Source: Brevundimonas sp. UBA6550
Lineage (GTDB): Bacteria > Pseudomonadota > Alphaproteobacteria > Caulobacterales > Caulobacteraceae
Length of the DNA stretch: 64,000 bases
Assembly (NCBI RefSeq): GCF_002434505.1
Contig: NZ_DJKE01000012.1
Span: 1-64,000 of the forward strand
Reading direction: 5' to 3'
This document shows, one piece after another, positions 1 through 7,645 of this stretch (the first letter of the stretch is position 1; each line of letters begins with the position of its first letter). The position numbers were made by a program, and so were the translations under genes. The notes below the pieces were generated by a model. The model was given only the letters and a program-made list of their open reading frames with translations. It was not told the origin of the DNA and did no database searches.

Positions 1-21
1 TTCGAACTTTTCCTTGGCCAT
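1..21 (-). CDS. tuf: Elongation factor Tu, first 7 codons only (partial)
   Basis: The reverse strand reads ATG and then encodes MAKEKFE, the usual N-terminus of bacterial EF-Tu, before the window ends. EF-Tu delivers aminoacyl-tRNA to the ribosome. The gene lies just downstream of tRNA-Tyr and tRNA-Gly on the same strand, a common arrangement in Alphaproteobacteria and other Proteobacteria, which supports the call more than seven residues could alone. The two tRNAs and tuf may be cotranscribed. The rest of the gene lies outside the window. Confidence 0.85.
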
Positions 22-79
22 GGCCAAAACTCCTCGAGGCCCTGGTCCGTCAGCGGAGGGGCGCTGTGCTGAAAAAACC

Positions 80-153
80 TGGAGCGGGTAGACGGGATCG
101 AACCGACATCCTCAGCTTGGAAGGCTGCTGCACTACCATTGTGCTATACCCGC
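80..153 (-). tRNA. tRNA-Gly (anticodon TCC)
   Basis: On the reverse strand a 74-nt sequence folds as a cloverleaf. The acceptor arms GCGGGTA and TACCCGC pair, the anticodon loop is CTTCCAA with anticodon TCC, the T-loop is GGTTCGATCCC, and the 3' CCA is encoded. It lies between tRNA-Tyr and tuf on the same strand. Confidence 0.95.
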
Positions 154-231
154 GCGGAGACTGCGGAAGTTCTTGGGGAACGCCGCAGCCGATCCTCTCC
201 GGCGTCCTGATCCGTCGTGTTCGAAGGCGCG

Positions 232-315
232 TGGTGGGGGAAGAAGGACTCGAACCTTCGAAGCTTACGCAGGGGATTTACAGTCCCCCCCCTTTGCCAC
301 TCGGGACATTCCCCC
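232..315 (-). tRNA. tRNA-Tyr (anticodon GTA)
   Basis: On the reverse strand an 84-nt class II tRNA has acceptor arms GGGGGAA and TTCCCCC, anticodon loop CTGTAAA (anticodon GTA), a long variable arm, T-loop GGTTCGAGTCC and an encoded CCA. The D-arm to anticodon-stem junction holds a run of eight G on the tRNA strand. It is the first gene of the tRNA-Tyr/tRNA-Gly/tuf group. Confidence 0.95.
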
Positions 316-463
316 AGCGCGCCTTGTCGAACCGCCGGACCCCTCGTTCCGCCCATAAAGATGCGGGACGAAACAAAAGCCTTCGGCTTGTCGCCTCCTC
401 TGCAGTAGAGGGGGCGCCCAGACCCGAAAGCCCTTGGGGCTCCAAATCGGAGGGCGTCTTATA

Positions 464-1348
464 GTGTCGTCGAAATCAGAACGCAACGACCGTAAAAGCG
501 GTAAAAAACAGGTCTTCGGAAACCGGCCCGGAGGACCGCGCGACAAGGCGCAAAAGCCCGCCGCGCAAGGGTTTGCCGCGCGCGAAGATACGCCTCGGCA
601 GCCCCGATCCGCCGACCGGGGCAAGTCGGACGCCGATAATTATCTGTGGGGCCGCCACCCGGTTCTGGCCGCCCTGGCGAATCCCTCGCGTCGGGGAACG
701 GGTCGTCTGATCGTCACCGCCGACCGCGCGCAGGAGATCGAGGACGGCCGGCTGAACCACGGCCACAAGATCGAGGTCATGGACAATCAGGCCCTGACCC
801 GGATGCTGCCCGCAGGCGCGGTGCACCAGGGCATGGTGTTCAAGGTTCAGCCGCTGGAAGGCGTGACGCTGGACGAGTTGGCCGATCCGGCTGAGGGCGT
901 GATCGTCATGCTGGACCAGCTGACCGACCCCCAGAATGTCGGCGCCATCTTCCGCTCGGCCCTGGCCTTCGGCGCGCGGGGTATCATCGTGCAGGATCGC
1001 CACGCCCCGGCCCTGGCCGGCGCCCTGGCCAAGGCGGCGGTCGGCGCGACCGAGCGTCTGCCCCATGCGCGGGTGACGAACCTGTCACGCGCGCTGGAGC
1101 GTCTGGCCGATCTGGGCTGGAGGGCCGTGGGCCTGGACGGGTCGGGCGAACAGACGCTGGAAGAGGCGCTTGATTCGCAGCCGACCGTCCTGGTCATGGG
1201 GTCGGAGGGCGACGGCATCCGCCGGCTGGTGGCCGAACACTGCGACGTCCTGGCCAAAATCCCCATGCCCGGCGGTTTCGAGAGCCTGAACGTGTCGAAC
1301 GCCGCCGCCGTGGCGCTTTATGAGGCGGCGCGCGCGCAACGCGGCTGA
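464..1348 (+). CDS. rlmB: 23S rRNA (guanosine-2'-O-)-methyltransferase RlmB, TrmH/SpoU family
   Basis: SPOUT-class methyltransferase predicted to 2'-O-methylate a guanosine of 23S rRNA using S-adenosylmethionine. A basic, low-complexity N-terminus of about 55 residues precedes the substrate-binding domain (NYLWGRHPVLAAL, about residue 58). The SpoU catalytic region follows with LDQLTDPQNVGAIFRSA (about 149), VLVMGSEGDGI (about 244) and IPMPGGFESLNVSNAAA near the end, the motifs that form the knotted SAM site. I chose the GTG at 464 because GGAGG lies about 10 bases upstream; an in-frame ATG at 434 has no comparable site. Transcribed away from the tRNA-Tyr/tRNA-Gly/tuf group. Confidence 0.9.
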   Translation: MSSKSERNDRKSGKKQVFGNRPGGPRDKAQKPAAQGFAAREDTPRQPRSADRGKSDADNYLWGRHPVLAALANPSRRGTGRLIVTADRAQEIEDGRLNHGHKIEVMDNQALTRMLPAGAVHQGMVFKVQPLEGVTLDELADPAEGVIVMLDQLTDPQNVGAIFRSALAFGARGIIVQDRHAPALAGALAKAAVGATERLPHARVTNLSRALERLADLGWRAVGLDGSGEQTLEEALDSQPTVLVMGSEGDGIRRLVAEHCDVLAKIPMPGGFESLNVSNAAAVALYEAARAQRG

Positions 1349-1379
1349 CAGAAGGTCGCACCGGCGTTAGAGAGCGGAC

Positions 1380-2189
1380 ATGGAATTCCTCTCGTCTCCC
1401 GAACTCGCCAGCCAGGCCGCGGCCCTGGGCCAGGTCCTGCTGATGGATCTGGTCCTGGCCGGCGACAACGCCGTCGCCGTGGGCCTGGCCGCCGCCGCCC
1501 TGCCCCAGGACCAGCGCAAGAAGGCCATTCTGATCGGTCTGGCCGCCGCCGTCGTCATGCGCATCGGCTTTGCGCTGATCACCGTCCAGCTTCTGGCCCT
1601 GGTGGGGCTGCTGCTGGCGGGCGGCCTTCTGCTGCTGTGGGTCTGCTGGAAGATGTGGCGCGAACTGCGCGAGCAGGCGACCCACGACCAGGCCGAGGCG
1701 GAGGCCGAGCTTCAGCTGGCCATGAGCATCGAGCATGGCACGGGCCCCTCGCCCGAGGAGCTGGGCGTCAAGCGCAAGAGCTTCGGCGCCGCCCTGATCC
1801 AGATCATGGTCGCCGACATCACCATGTCGCTGGACAATGTGCTGGCCGTCGCCGGCGCGGCGCACGAACATCCGTGGATCATGGTCTTCGGCCTGATCCT
1901 GTCGATCGCCCTGATGGGGGTGGCCGCCACCTATATCGCCAAGCTGCTGCATCGCTTCAGCTGGATCGGCTACATCGGCCTGGTCGTGGTGCTGTATGTC
2001 GCCCTGCACATGATCTGGGACGGCGCGCGCCAGGTCGTGGTCCGCACCGGCAATATAGACGAGTTCAACGCCTCGGCCCCCGCCTTCCTTGAGATCGGGC
2101 CGGAAGAAGCCGCCAAACACCTGGGCCAGAAGCGCAGCGCGGACAGCCCCGTCCATGCGCCGGCCCAGCCCGGGACGCCCGCGCGATGA
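1380..2189 (+). CDS. TerC/YjbE family integral membrane protein
   Basis: 269-residue multi-pass membrane protein of the TerC superfamily, whose better-studied members (Alx, TerC, YjbE) are linked to metal ion, mainly manganese, homeostasis or tellurite resistance. The paired acidic motifs of the family are visible in membrane segments: LAGDNAVAVG near residue 25 and MSLDNVLAV near residue 147. A charged cytoplasmic loop (about 95-130) separates two three-helix halves. The C-terminus is polar. The stop codon overlaps the start of the rhodanese gene as ATGA, so the pair is probably translationally coupled. The transported ion cannot be told from sequence. Confidence 0.85.
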   Translation: MEFLSSPELASQAAALGQVLLMDLVLAGDNAVAVGLAAAALPQDQRKKAILIGLAAAVVMRIGFALITVQLLALVGLLLAGGLLLLWVCWKMWRELREQATHDQAEAEAELQLAMSIEHGTGPSPEELGVKRKSFGAALIQIMVADITMSLDNVLAVAGAAHEHPWIMVFGLILSIALMGVAATYIAKLLHRFSWIGYIGLVVVLYVALHMIWDGARQVVVRTGNIDEFNASAPAFLEIGPEEAAKHLGQKRSADSPVHAPAQPGTPAR

Positions 2190-2524
2190 CGGTCGCCACG
2201 GTGACGGTGGAAGAGGCCGCCGCCTGGCTGCAGGCGGGCGAGGCCGTGCTGATCGACGTGCGCGAGGCGGACGAGTTCGCCGCCGCCCGCATCGACGGCG
2301 CCATCCTGGCCCCGCTCAGCCAGATGCCCGCCGCCTGGGAGGCGCTGGACCTGCCCGCCGACAAGAAGATCATCGTCCAGTGCCTGAAGGGCGGACGCAG
2401 CCATCAGGTCTGCGCCTTCGTCGGCCCTGCCGGACCGGACGGCCAGCCCCTGTTCAACCTGACCGGCGGCATCCAGGCCTGGCACGCCGCGGGCCTTCCG
2501 GTGGTGTTCGCCGAACCGGCCTGA
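2186..2524 (+). CDS. Single-domain rhodanese-like protein
   Basis: 112 residues forming one rhodanese homology domain. LIDVRE (22-27) is the family N-terminal signature, and Cys66 sits in the active-site loop CLKGGRS, matching the CxxGxRS pattern of sulfur-carrying rhodaneses. No signal peptide, so cytoplasmic. Likely a persulfide carrier or small sulfurtransferase; the acceptor is unknown. Overlaps the TerC-like gene by 4 bases (ATGA). Its stop codon directly abuts the stop of the convergent oxygenase pseudogene with no intervening base. Confidence 0.85.
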   Translation: MTVATVTVEEAAAWLQAGEAVLIDVREADEFAAARIDGAILAPLSQMPAAWEALDLPADKKIIVQCLKGGRSHQVCAFVGPAGPDGQPLFNLTGGIQAWHAAGLPVVFAEPA

Positions 2525-3237
2525 TCAGCGGCCGCGCAGCCAGCCGGTGACCGAAAGCCTGTCCGCCCCCGCCGACAGCGCCACCTGCGTCACCGAATGC
2601 GGCGACGGCACCTTCAGCAGGTTCAGCGTATTGAAGCGCGGGGTGAAGGCCTCGGCCACATTGCCGTCCGCCCCGTGGAAGGCCAGCAGCCCGCCCCATT
2701 CGATCCGCCACGCCGGCGTCAGGTTCAGCACATAGGCGAAGAAGCGGTTCTTGCCCTCGGCGTGATCGTCATGCTCGGTCAGGAAATGGCCGGCCCGAAA
2801 CCGCGTCAGCTGGGCGTCGGCCATCGCGATGCGCGGTTCGCCCGTCACATCACGCATCAGTTCGAGAAACGCCTCGCCATTCAAAAAGGTCAGCAGATCG
2901 GTCCAGATCGGCGCCGCTTGCCCCGCCTGAACCAGGTCATAGATCGGTGGTTGTCGTAAAGATACTGGAAGTCGTCGCGGGCCGAGGTCTGAACCGCATG
3001 TCCCAGCGCCGTCTTCTGATCCGGGCTCAACGACGCCAGCCAGGCCGCCGGCAGATCGACATGACCCGACCCGCGCCGCGTGACGATATTGTATTCGGCG
3101 CCCGCCGCCGCCTGGTTCAGGGCCAGGGCGTCGCGGTGGGCCAGCACGCCGTCGACCTGGGCGCGCCCAGTCCGGTGCAGGCGTTCGCGGATCGCCGCGC
3201 GTTGCGTCTCGTTCAGCGGCGCCAGCTTCAGTGTCAT
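2525..3237 (-). pseudogene. 2OG-Fe(II) oxygenase (prolyl 4-hydroxylase-like), frameshifted
   Basis: The reverse strand encodes an SM-20/prolyl-hydroxylase-like dioxygenase in two frames. The N-terminal part runs from ATG 3237 through FQYLYDNHR; the second part resumes with YDLVQAGQAAPIWTDLLTF and contains the iron-ligand region (TEHDDH), a GG-LAFH strand and a PSPHSV histidine. The frame changes at about 2941-2946, where CGATCTATGAC lacks one base compared with an expected Arg-Ile-Tyr-Asp. Adding one base gives exactly 238 codons including stop, a normal size. This is either a genuine recent pseudogene or a sequencing deletion. Just downstream of metG on the same strand. Confidence 0.75.
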
Positions 3238-3259
3238 GCGCCGTCCCCTGCCCGCGCGA

Positions 3260-4963
3260 TCAGGCGTCCGCCCCGCCGAACCGTTCGGACCATTCCGCCA
3301 CCTGGGCGTCCTCGATCTTGGCGAACAGCACGCCCTGGGCCTCGACCTTGCCGCCGACCGGCAGGACGTTCAGCAGATCCTCGTCCGAGCCCGGCCAGCT
3401 CAGATCGTCCACGCCCACGGAGGCCGCGATCTTGGGCGCCGTGAAGGGCAGGATCGGCGCGGCCAGACGCGCGAACAGGGCGACCAGGTTCAGCCCCGTC
3501 CGCACCCCCACCGCCGCCTGGTCGCGGTCGGTCTTCAACGCCGTCCAGGGCGCCGCGACCTGCAGATATTCGTTGCCCAGCACCCAGGCGGCGCGGATGG
3601 CGACGGCGGCCTTCCTGAATTCCATCGCCTCGAACTGTTCGGTCGCCTCGGCCACGGCCGCCCTGATGTCGGCCTCCAGCCTGGCCTCGACCGGACCGGC
3701 CTCGCCGCCCTCGGGCACCACGCCGTCGAACTTCGACTCGGCGAACTTGACGATCCGGTTGACGAAATTGCCCAGCACATCGGCCAGGTCCTTGTTGGTC
3801 GAGGCCTGGAAATCCTCCCAGGTAAAGGCCGAATCCGCGTGTTCGGGCCCATAGGCCGTCAGACGCCAGCGCCAATAGTCGGCCGGCAGCAACTCCAGCG
3901 CCTGGTCCATGAAGACGCCGCGCTTCTGGCTGGTCGAGAATTTCCCGCCGTACCAGTTCAGCCAGTTGAAGGCCTTCAGCTGGTCCACCGTCTTCCACGG
4001 CTCGCCCGAGCCGATGATGGTCGCCGGGAACGACACGGTGTGGAAGGCGACGTTGTCCTTGCCCATGAACTGGACATAGCGGACATCCTCCGCCCCCTCG
4101 TCCAGACGCCACCAGTCGCGCCAGCTGTTTCCGGTCGCCTCGGCCCACTCCTCGGTCGCGCCGATATATTCGATGGGGGCGTCGAACCAGACGTAGAAGA
4201 CCTTGTCCTCCATGCCGGGACGCGGGAAGCCGTCCTTGGTCACCGGCACGCCCCAGGCCAGGTCGCGCGTGATGCCCCGGTCGATCAGTCCCTCGTCCAG
4301 ATGCTTGTAGGCGATGGACTTGGCCAGGGTCTGCCAGCCGCTCTTGCCGTCGACCCAGGCGCGGATTTCCGGCTCGATCTTCGTCTGCAGCAGATAGAGA
4401 TGGCGCGTGTCGCGCACCTCCAGGTTCCGCGACCCCGACACCGACGAATAGGGATCGATCAGGTCGGTCGGGTCCAGCAACCGCCCGCAGTTGTCGCACT
4501 GATCCCCGCGCGCGCCGACATGGCCGCAATGGGGGCACGTCCCCTCGACATAGCGGTCGGGCAGGAAGCGGGCGTCGTCGATGGAGTAGATCATCCGATC
4601 CACCCGCTCCTCGATCAGGCCGTTCTTCTCCAGCGCCTCGGCGAAATGCTGGGTCAGGCGATGGTTCTGCGGGTTCGACGACCGGCCGAACCAGTCGTAG
4701 CTGAGGCCGAACGCCTGGCCCGCCGCCTTCTGAATCTCGTGCTGCTCGTCGCAATAGGTCCGCACGTCCTGACCGGCGGCGGCGGCGGCCAGCTCGGCCG
4801 GCGTGCCGTGCTCGTCGGTGGCGCAGATGTAGAGCACCTCATCCCCTTGCGCCCGCTTGAACCGCGCCCAGACGTCGGCCGGCAGCATCGACCCCGCCAG
4901 ATTCCCCAGGTGCTTGATGCCGTTGATGTAGGGCAGCGCCGAGGTGATGAGGATGCGGGCCAT
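3260..4963 (-). CDS. metG: Methionine--tRNA ligase
   Basis: 567-residue class I synthetase charging tRNA-Met in the cytoplasm. N-terminal [21 protein letters not shown] carries the HIGH-type motif as HLGN. A double CxxC zinc knuckle (CPHCGHVG and CDNCG, about 139-160) sits in the connective peptide, and the KMSKS loop appears as KFSTSQKRG (about 339). An anticodon-binding helical domain follows and the protein ends without the C-terminal EMAP/Trbp111-like domain found in longer MetRS forms. Monocistronic in appearance; the next gene downstream is the oxygenase pseudogene 22 bases away. Confidence 0.97.
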   Translation of the reverse strand: MARILITSALPYINGIKHLGNLAGSMLPADVWARFKRAQGDEVLYICATDEHGTPAELAAAAAGQDVRTYCDEQHEIQKAAGQAFGLSYDWFGRSSNPQNHRLTQHFAEALEKNGLIEERVDRMIYSIDDARFLPDRYVEGTCPHCGHVGARGDQCDNCGRLLDPTDLIDPYSSVSGSRNLEVRDTRHLYLLQTKIEPEIRAWVDGKSGWQTLAKSIAYKHLDEGLIDRGITRDLAWGVPVTKDGFPRPGMEDKVFYVWFDAPIEYIGATEEWAEATGNSWRDWWRLDEGAEDVRYVQFMGKDNVAFHTVSFPATIIGSGEPWKTVDQLKAFNWLNWYGGKFSTSQKRGVFMDQALELLPADYWRWRLTAYGPEHADSAFTWEDFQASTNKDLADVLGNFVNRIVKFAESKFDGVVPEGGEAGPVEARLEADIRAAVAEATEQFEAMEFRKAAVAIRAAWVLGNEYLQVAAPWTALKTDRDQAAVGVRTGLNLVALFARLAAPILPFTAPKIAASVGVDDLSWPGSDEDLLNVLPVGGKVEAQGVLFAKIEDAQVAEWSERFGGADA

Positions 4964-5038
4964 GATCGTCCAGGAGTTCGGGGGGAGCGCACGGATATAG
5001 AGGGACGAAACCGAAACGTCACCTTTGACGTGGCGCGC

Positions 5039-6397
5039 TCAGAAACCCGCCGCCTTCACTACCGGCGCCCGCCGCGCCACGCGCAGGAACCGCCCGGTCA
5101 GCAGCACGCCGGAAATCAGGCTGGCGACGATCACGGACCAGACCAGGCCGTCGACGCCCGTCCGGTGCGCCAGCCACCAGCCCAGCGGGATCATGATGAT
5201 GCCATAGGACAGCAGGTGCATCAGCGTGGGCCAGACGACGTCGCCCGCCGCGCGGTTGGCCTGGGCGGCGACCACCTGCTGGGCGTCGGCGACGAAGAAC
5301 AGGGTCGCCAGAACCAGGGCGGGCGCGGCGATGGCCAGGATGGCGGGGTCGGTCGTATAGGCGCTGACCACCGGCCGCGCGGCCAGCCACAGGCCGACGG
5401 CGATGATGAAGGCCAGAACCGTCACCACGGCGATGCCCAACAGGCCGCTGCGCATCACGCCCGGCCGGTCGCCCGCGCCATAGGCCCGGCCCACCAGCAC
5501 CGCCGTGGCCGACGACAGGCCCATCGGCACCATGAAGACGATGGCGGACACATTGATGACCACGGCCCAGCTGGCCGTCTCGGCCGCGCCCAGCTGACCG
5601 GCGAACAGGGTCATGGCGGCGAAGGCCCCGACCTCGATGAAGTTGGACGATCCCGCGCCTATGCCCACCCGGATCTGCTCCACCTCGACCGAACGGTCAC
5701 GCTTCGGCTTGGCGAACAGGCCCCAGGCCCGCGCTTCCGGCAGACGCAGGATGAAGACGACCAGAAACACCGCCAGCGCCGTCCGCGCGCCGAACGTCGC
5801 CCAGGCCGAGGCGATCGCCCCGTCCACGCCCAGCCCCAGCATGTCCGGCACCAAGACGATGTTCAGCGCCAGATTGACCGCATTGGCCACCCACATGGCG
5901 ACCATGCCCGCCTTGGGCCTATGCAGCCCCTCGAGGAAGAACTGGGCCGCCACCGAAATCAGATAGGCCGGCATCGACAGGGCGAAGACCATCAGCACGG
6001 GCGATGCGCCCTCGCCCAGCCCGTCCTCCAGACCCATGTGCATCAGACCGAACGGCCCCAGCAGCATCAGGCCGATCATGGAGACAATCCCGATCTGAAG
6101 CGCATAGACCATGCCCCGGCGCAGGACGGCGCCGACCTCGTCGCCGCGCCCCTCGCCCCGCAGGCGGGCGGTCATGACCTGAACCCCCATCATCAGCCCG
6201 ACCGCCGTGGTCAGCACCACCGACGACGGCGCCCAGGCCAGGGAGTGGAACGCCAGTTCGCGGCTGGCGTAGTGGCCGACCACGATGGCGTCGGTCAGGC
6301 CCATGGTCATGATGCCCAGACGCGCCAGCACCACCGGCCACGCCAGGGTGGTCAGTTCTTTGAGCGTGGAACGGGTGGCGGCGCTGATATTGATCAT
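5039..6397 (-). CDS. MATE family multidrug/cation efflux transporter
   Basis: About 452 residues with some twelve hydrophobic segments in two halves, typical of NorM/DinF-type MATE antiporters that expel cationic compounds using Na+ or H+ gradients. Family-typical stretches are LTTLAWPVVLARLGIMTMGLTDAIVVGHY near the N-terminus (given here only as a location, residues about 12-40), SLLGVQ-like loops and an internal repeat around residue 230. I prefer the ATG at 6397 (MINISAATR), since the upstream 15 codons to 6442 look like untranslated leader; neither start has a strong ribosome site. Substrate unknown. Confidence 0.85.
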   Translation of the reverse strand: MINISAATRSTLKELTTLAWPVVLARLGIMTMGLTDAIVVGHYASRELAFHSLAWAPSSVVLTTAVGLMMGVQVMTARLRGEGRGDEVGAVLRRGMVYALQIGIVSMIGLMLLGPFGLMHMGLEDGLGEGASPVLMVFALSMPAYLISVAAQFFLEGLHRPKAGMVAMWVANAVNLALNIVLVPDMLGLGVDGAIASAWATFGARTALAVFLVVFILRLPEARAWGLFAKPKRDRSVEVEQIRVGIGAGSSNFIEVGAFAAMTLFAGQLGAAETASWAVVINVSAIVFMVPMGLSSATAVLVGRAYGAGDRPGVMRSGLLGIAVVTVLAFIIAVGLWLAARPVVSAYTTDPAILAIAAPALVLATLFFVADAQQVVAAQANRAAGDVVWPTLMHLLSYGIIMIPLGWWLAHRTGVDGLVWSVIVASLISGVLLTGRFLRVARRAPVVKAAGF

Positions 6398-6460
6398 GGG
6401 AACCGGCACAGGCCATGCGCGCCCGCCGGGGTCAACACCCAATCGGATTGGGGTGTCTGG

Positions 6461-6859
6461 TTACCAGGCGCCCAGTTCGCGCAGTTGCCGCACCAGCTCT
6501 TCCGGCGCCTCGCCCGCGTCCAGTTCGGTCATGTCCGGCGGCGCGTCCTTGGCGTCGAAATAGCGCCAGCCCTGGAAGGGTCGCCGCGCCATCGGCGCCG
6601 TGCGGAACACCTTGGGCGCCAGCGTGATCTCGCAGCGGCTTTCCTTGCCCTCGCCCAGGGTGGCGATGTCCAGCACGGGCTGGCGACAGACGATGACGCC
6701 CTTGACCACCCAGTACAACGACCCGCCGTCCTCGACCTCGGCCGCCCGTTTCGGCGTCATGCGCGTATGGACCACCAGCGGCCCGCCCTTGGCGGCGCGG
6801 GTCTCCAGCCATTCGACGTCCGGCACGCCCACGCCCAGCTTGATGATGTTCAGCGACAT
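6461..6859 (-). CDS. DUF1489 family protein
   Basis: 132 residues, soluble, matching the alphaproteobacterial DUF1489 family by its opening SLNIIKLGVGVPDVEWL, the central SLYWVVKGVIVCRQPV and the ending GWRYFDAKDAPPD. The family has no established function. The ATG at 6859 is preceded by AGGTGG at good spacing and is preferred over the GTG three codons upstream. It lies 63 bases upstream of the MATE gene on the same strand and may be cotranscribed. Confidence 0.8.
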   Translation of the reverse strand: MSLNIIKLGVGVPDVEWLETRAAKGGPLVVHTRMTPKRAAEVEDGGSLYWVVKGVIVCRQPVLDIATLGEGKESRCEITLAPKVFRTAPMARRPFQGWRYFDAKDAPPDMTELDAGEAPEELVRQLRELGAW

Positions 6860-6962
6860 GGCGCCCACCTAATGGCCCTTGGGCGCATTGGCCAGATTCT
6901 TAATCTACCGGCCGCTAGGCTTGGTGGCGCGCTCTTTCTCCTCCGCGCGTCACGGGACCAGC

Positions 6963-7253
6963 ATGTACGGATTGATCACCCGCCTGACGGCCCATCCCGG
7001 TCGCCGCGACGAACTGAGCCTGTGCCTGCTCGACCCCGCCGTCAGGCGACCGGGCTGCCACAGCTATGTGCTGGCCCACGATCTGAACGACGCCGACGCC
7101 CTTTGGGTCACCGAGGTCTGGATGGATCAGGCCACGCACGACGCCTGGTCGGCCGATATCCGCCAAAGCGGTGCCCTGCGTCCGGCTCTGGCCCTGATCG
7201 CCACCTTCGGCGACACCATCTTCACCCGGCCGCTGGGCGGCGTGGGGCTTTAG
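6963..7253 (+). CDS. ABM domain protein, putative quinol monooxygenase (YgiN-like)
   Basis: 96-residue protein with one antibiotic-biosynthesis-monooxygenase dimeric alpha-beta barrel domain: MYGLITRLTAHPGRR, then PGCHSYVLAHDLNDADALWVTEVW, then a C-terminal helix and TIFTRPLGG. Such proteins are cofactor-free oxygenases or quinol-active enzymes; the substrate here is not known. The ATG at 6963 matches the family start; the upstream open frame is noncoding leader. Its 3' end overlaps the convergent 7250-7645 gene by 4 bases. Confidence 0.75.
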   Translation: MYGLITRLTAHPGRRDELSLCLLDPAVRRPGCHSYVLAHDLNDADALWVTEVWMDQATHDAWSADIRQSGALRPALALIATFGDTIFTRPLGGVGL

Positions 7254-7645
7254 TCCGGCGAGGCGGCGATGGCCGCCGCGAGGTCGGTCATGACAATCTG
7301 AGTAAAGGCTGCGGTCGGAGCCAGCCCTTCCATCAGACAACGCGCGTCATGGTCCGCGACCACCTTGTCGCGACCTGTCTGGTCCAGACCCGCGCGATAG
7401 GCGACCACAACCTTGTCCCACCGTTCGAACCGTCCGCGACCGGCGATCTTGCCCATGAAATAGTTCAGGGCGGGCATGAGCGACGGGTTCTGCGCCTCGT
7501 CTTCACCGATCCCTTCCATCAGCGTCACGATGCATTGCAGGTCCGCCAGGTCGTCCGGCTCGACGCGGACGGTCTGCATTCCCGGCTCACCCATCAGGCT
7601 GGCCGTCATGGCCATCGCGGCCAGAGCTCCCGAAACCACGATCAC
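7250..7645 (-). CDS. Hypothetical protein coupled to the acyl-CoA carboxylase alpha subunit gene
   Basis: 131 residues. The first 20 or so (MIVVSGALAAMAMTASLMG) look like a weak signal peptide or membrane anchor; the remainder is a soluble, mostly helical domain with two cysteines and the stretch CLMEGLAPTAAFTQIVMTDLAAAIA. I do not recognise the family. It overlaps the mccA stop by 4 bases (ATGA), which implies translational coupling, so it is probably expressed with leucine catabolism genes. Function unknown. Confidence 0.6.
   Translation of the reverse strand: MIVVSGALAAMAMTASLMGEPGMQTVRVEPDDLADLQCIVTLMEGIGEDEAQNPSLMPALNYFMGKIAGRGRFERWDKVVVAYRAGLDQTGRDKVVADHDARCLMEGLAPTAAFTQIVMTDLAAAIAASPD

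Noticed and set aside
2525..3237. Programmed ribosomal frameshift in the oxygenase gene
   Set aside because: No slippery heptamer or following structure; a single missing base is simpler.
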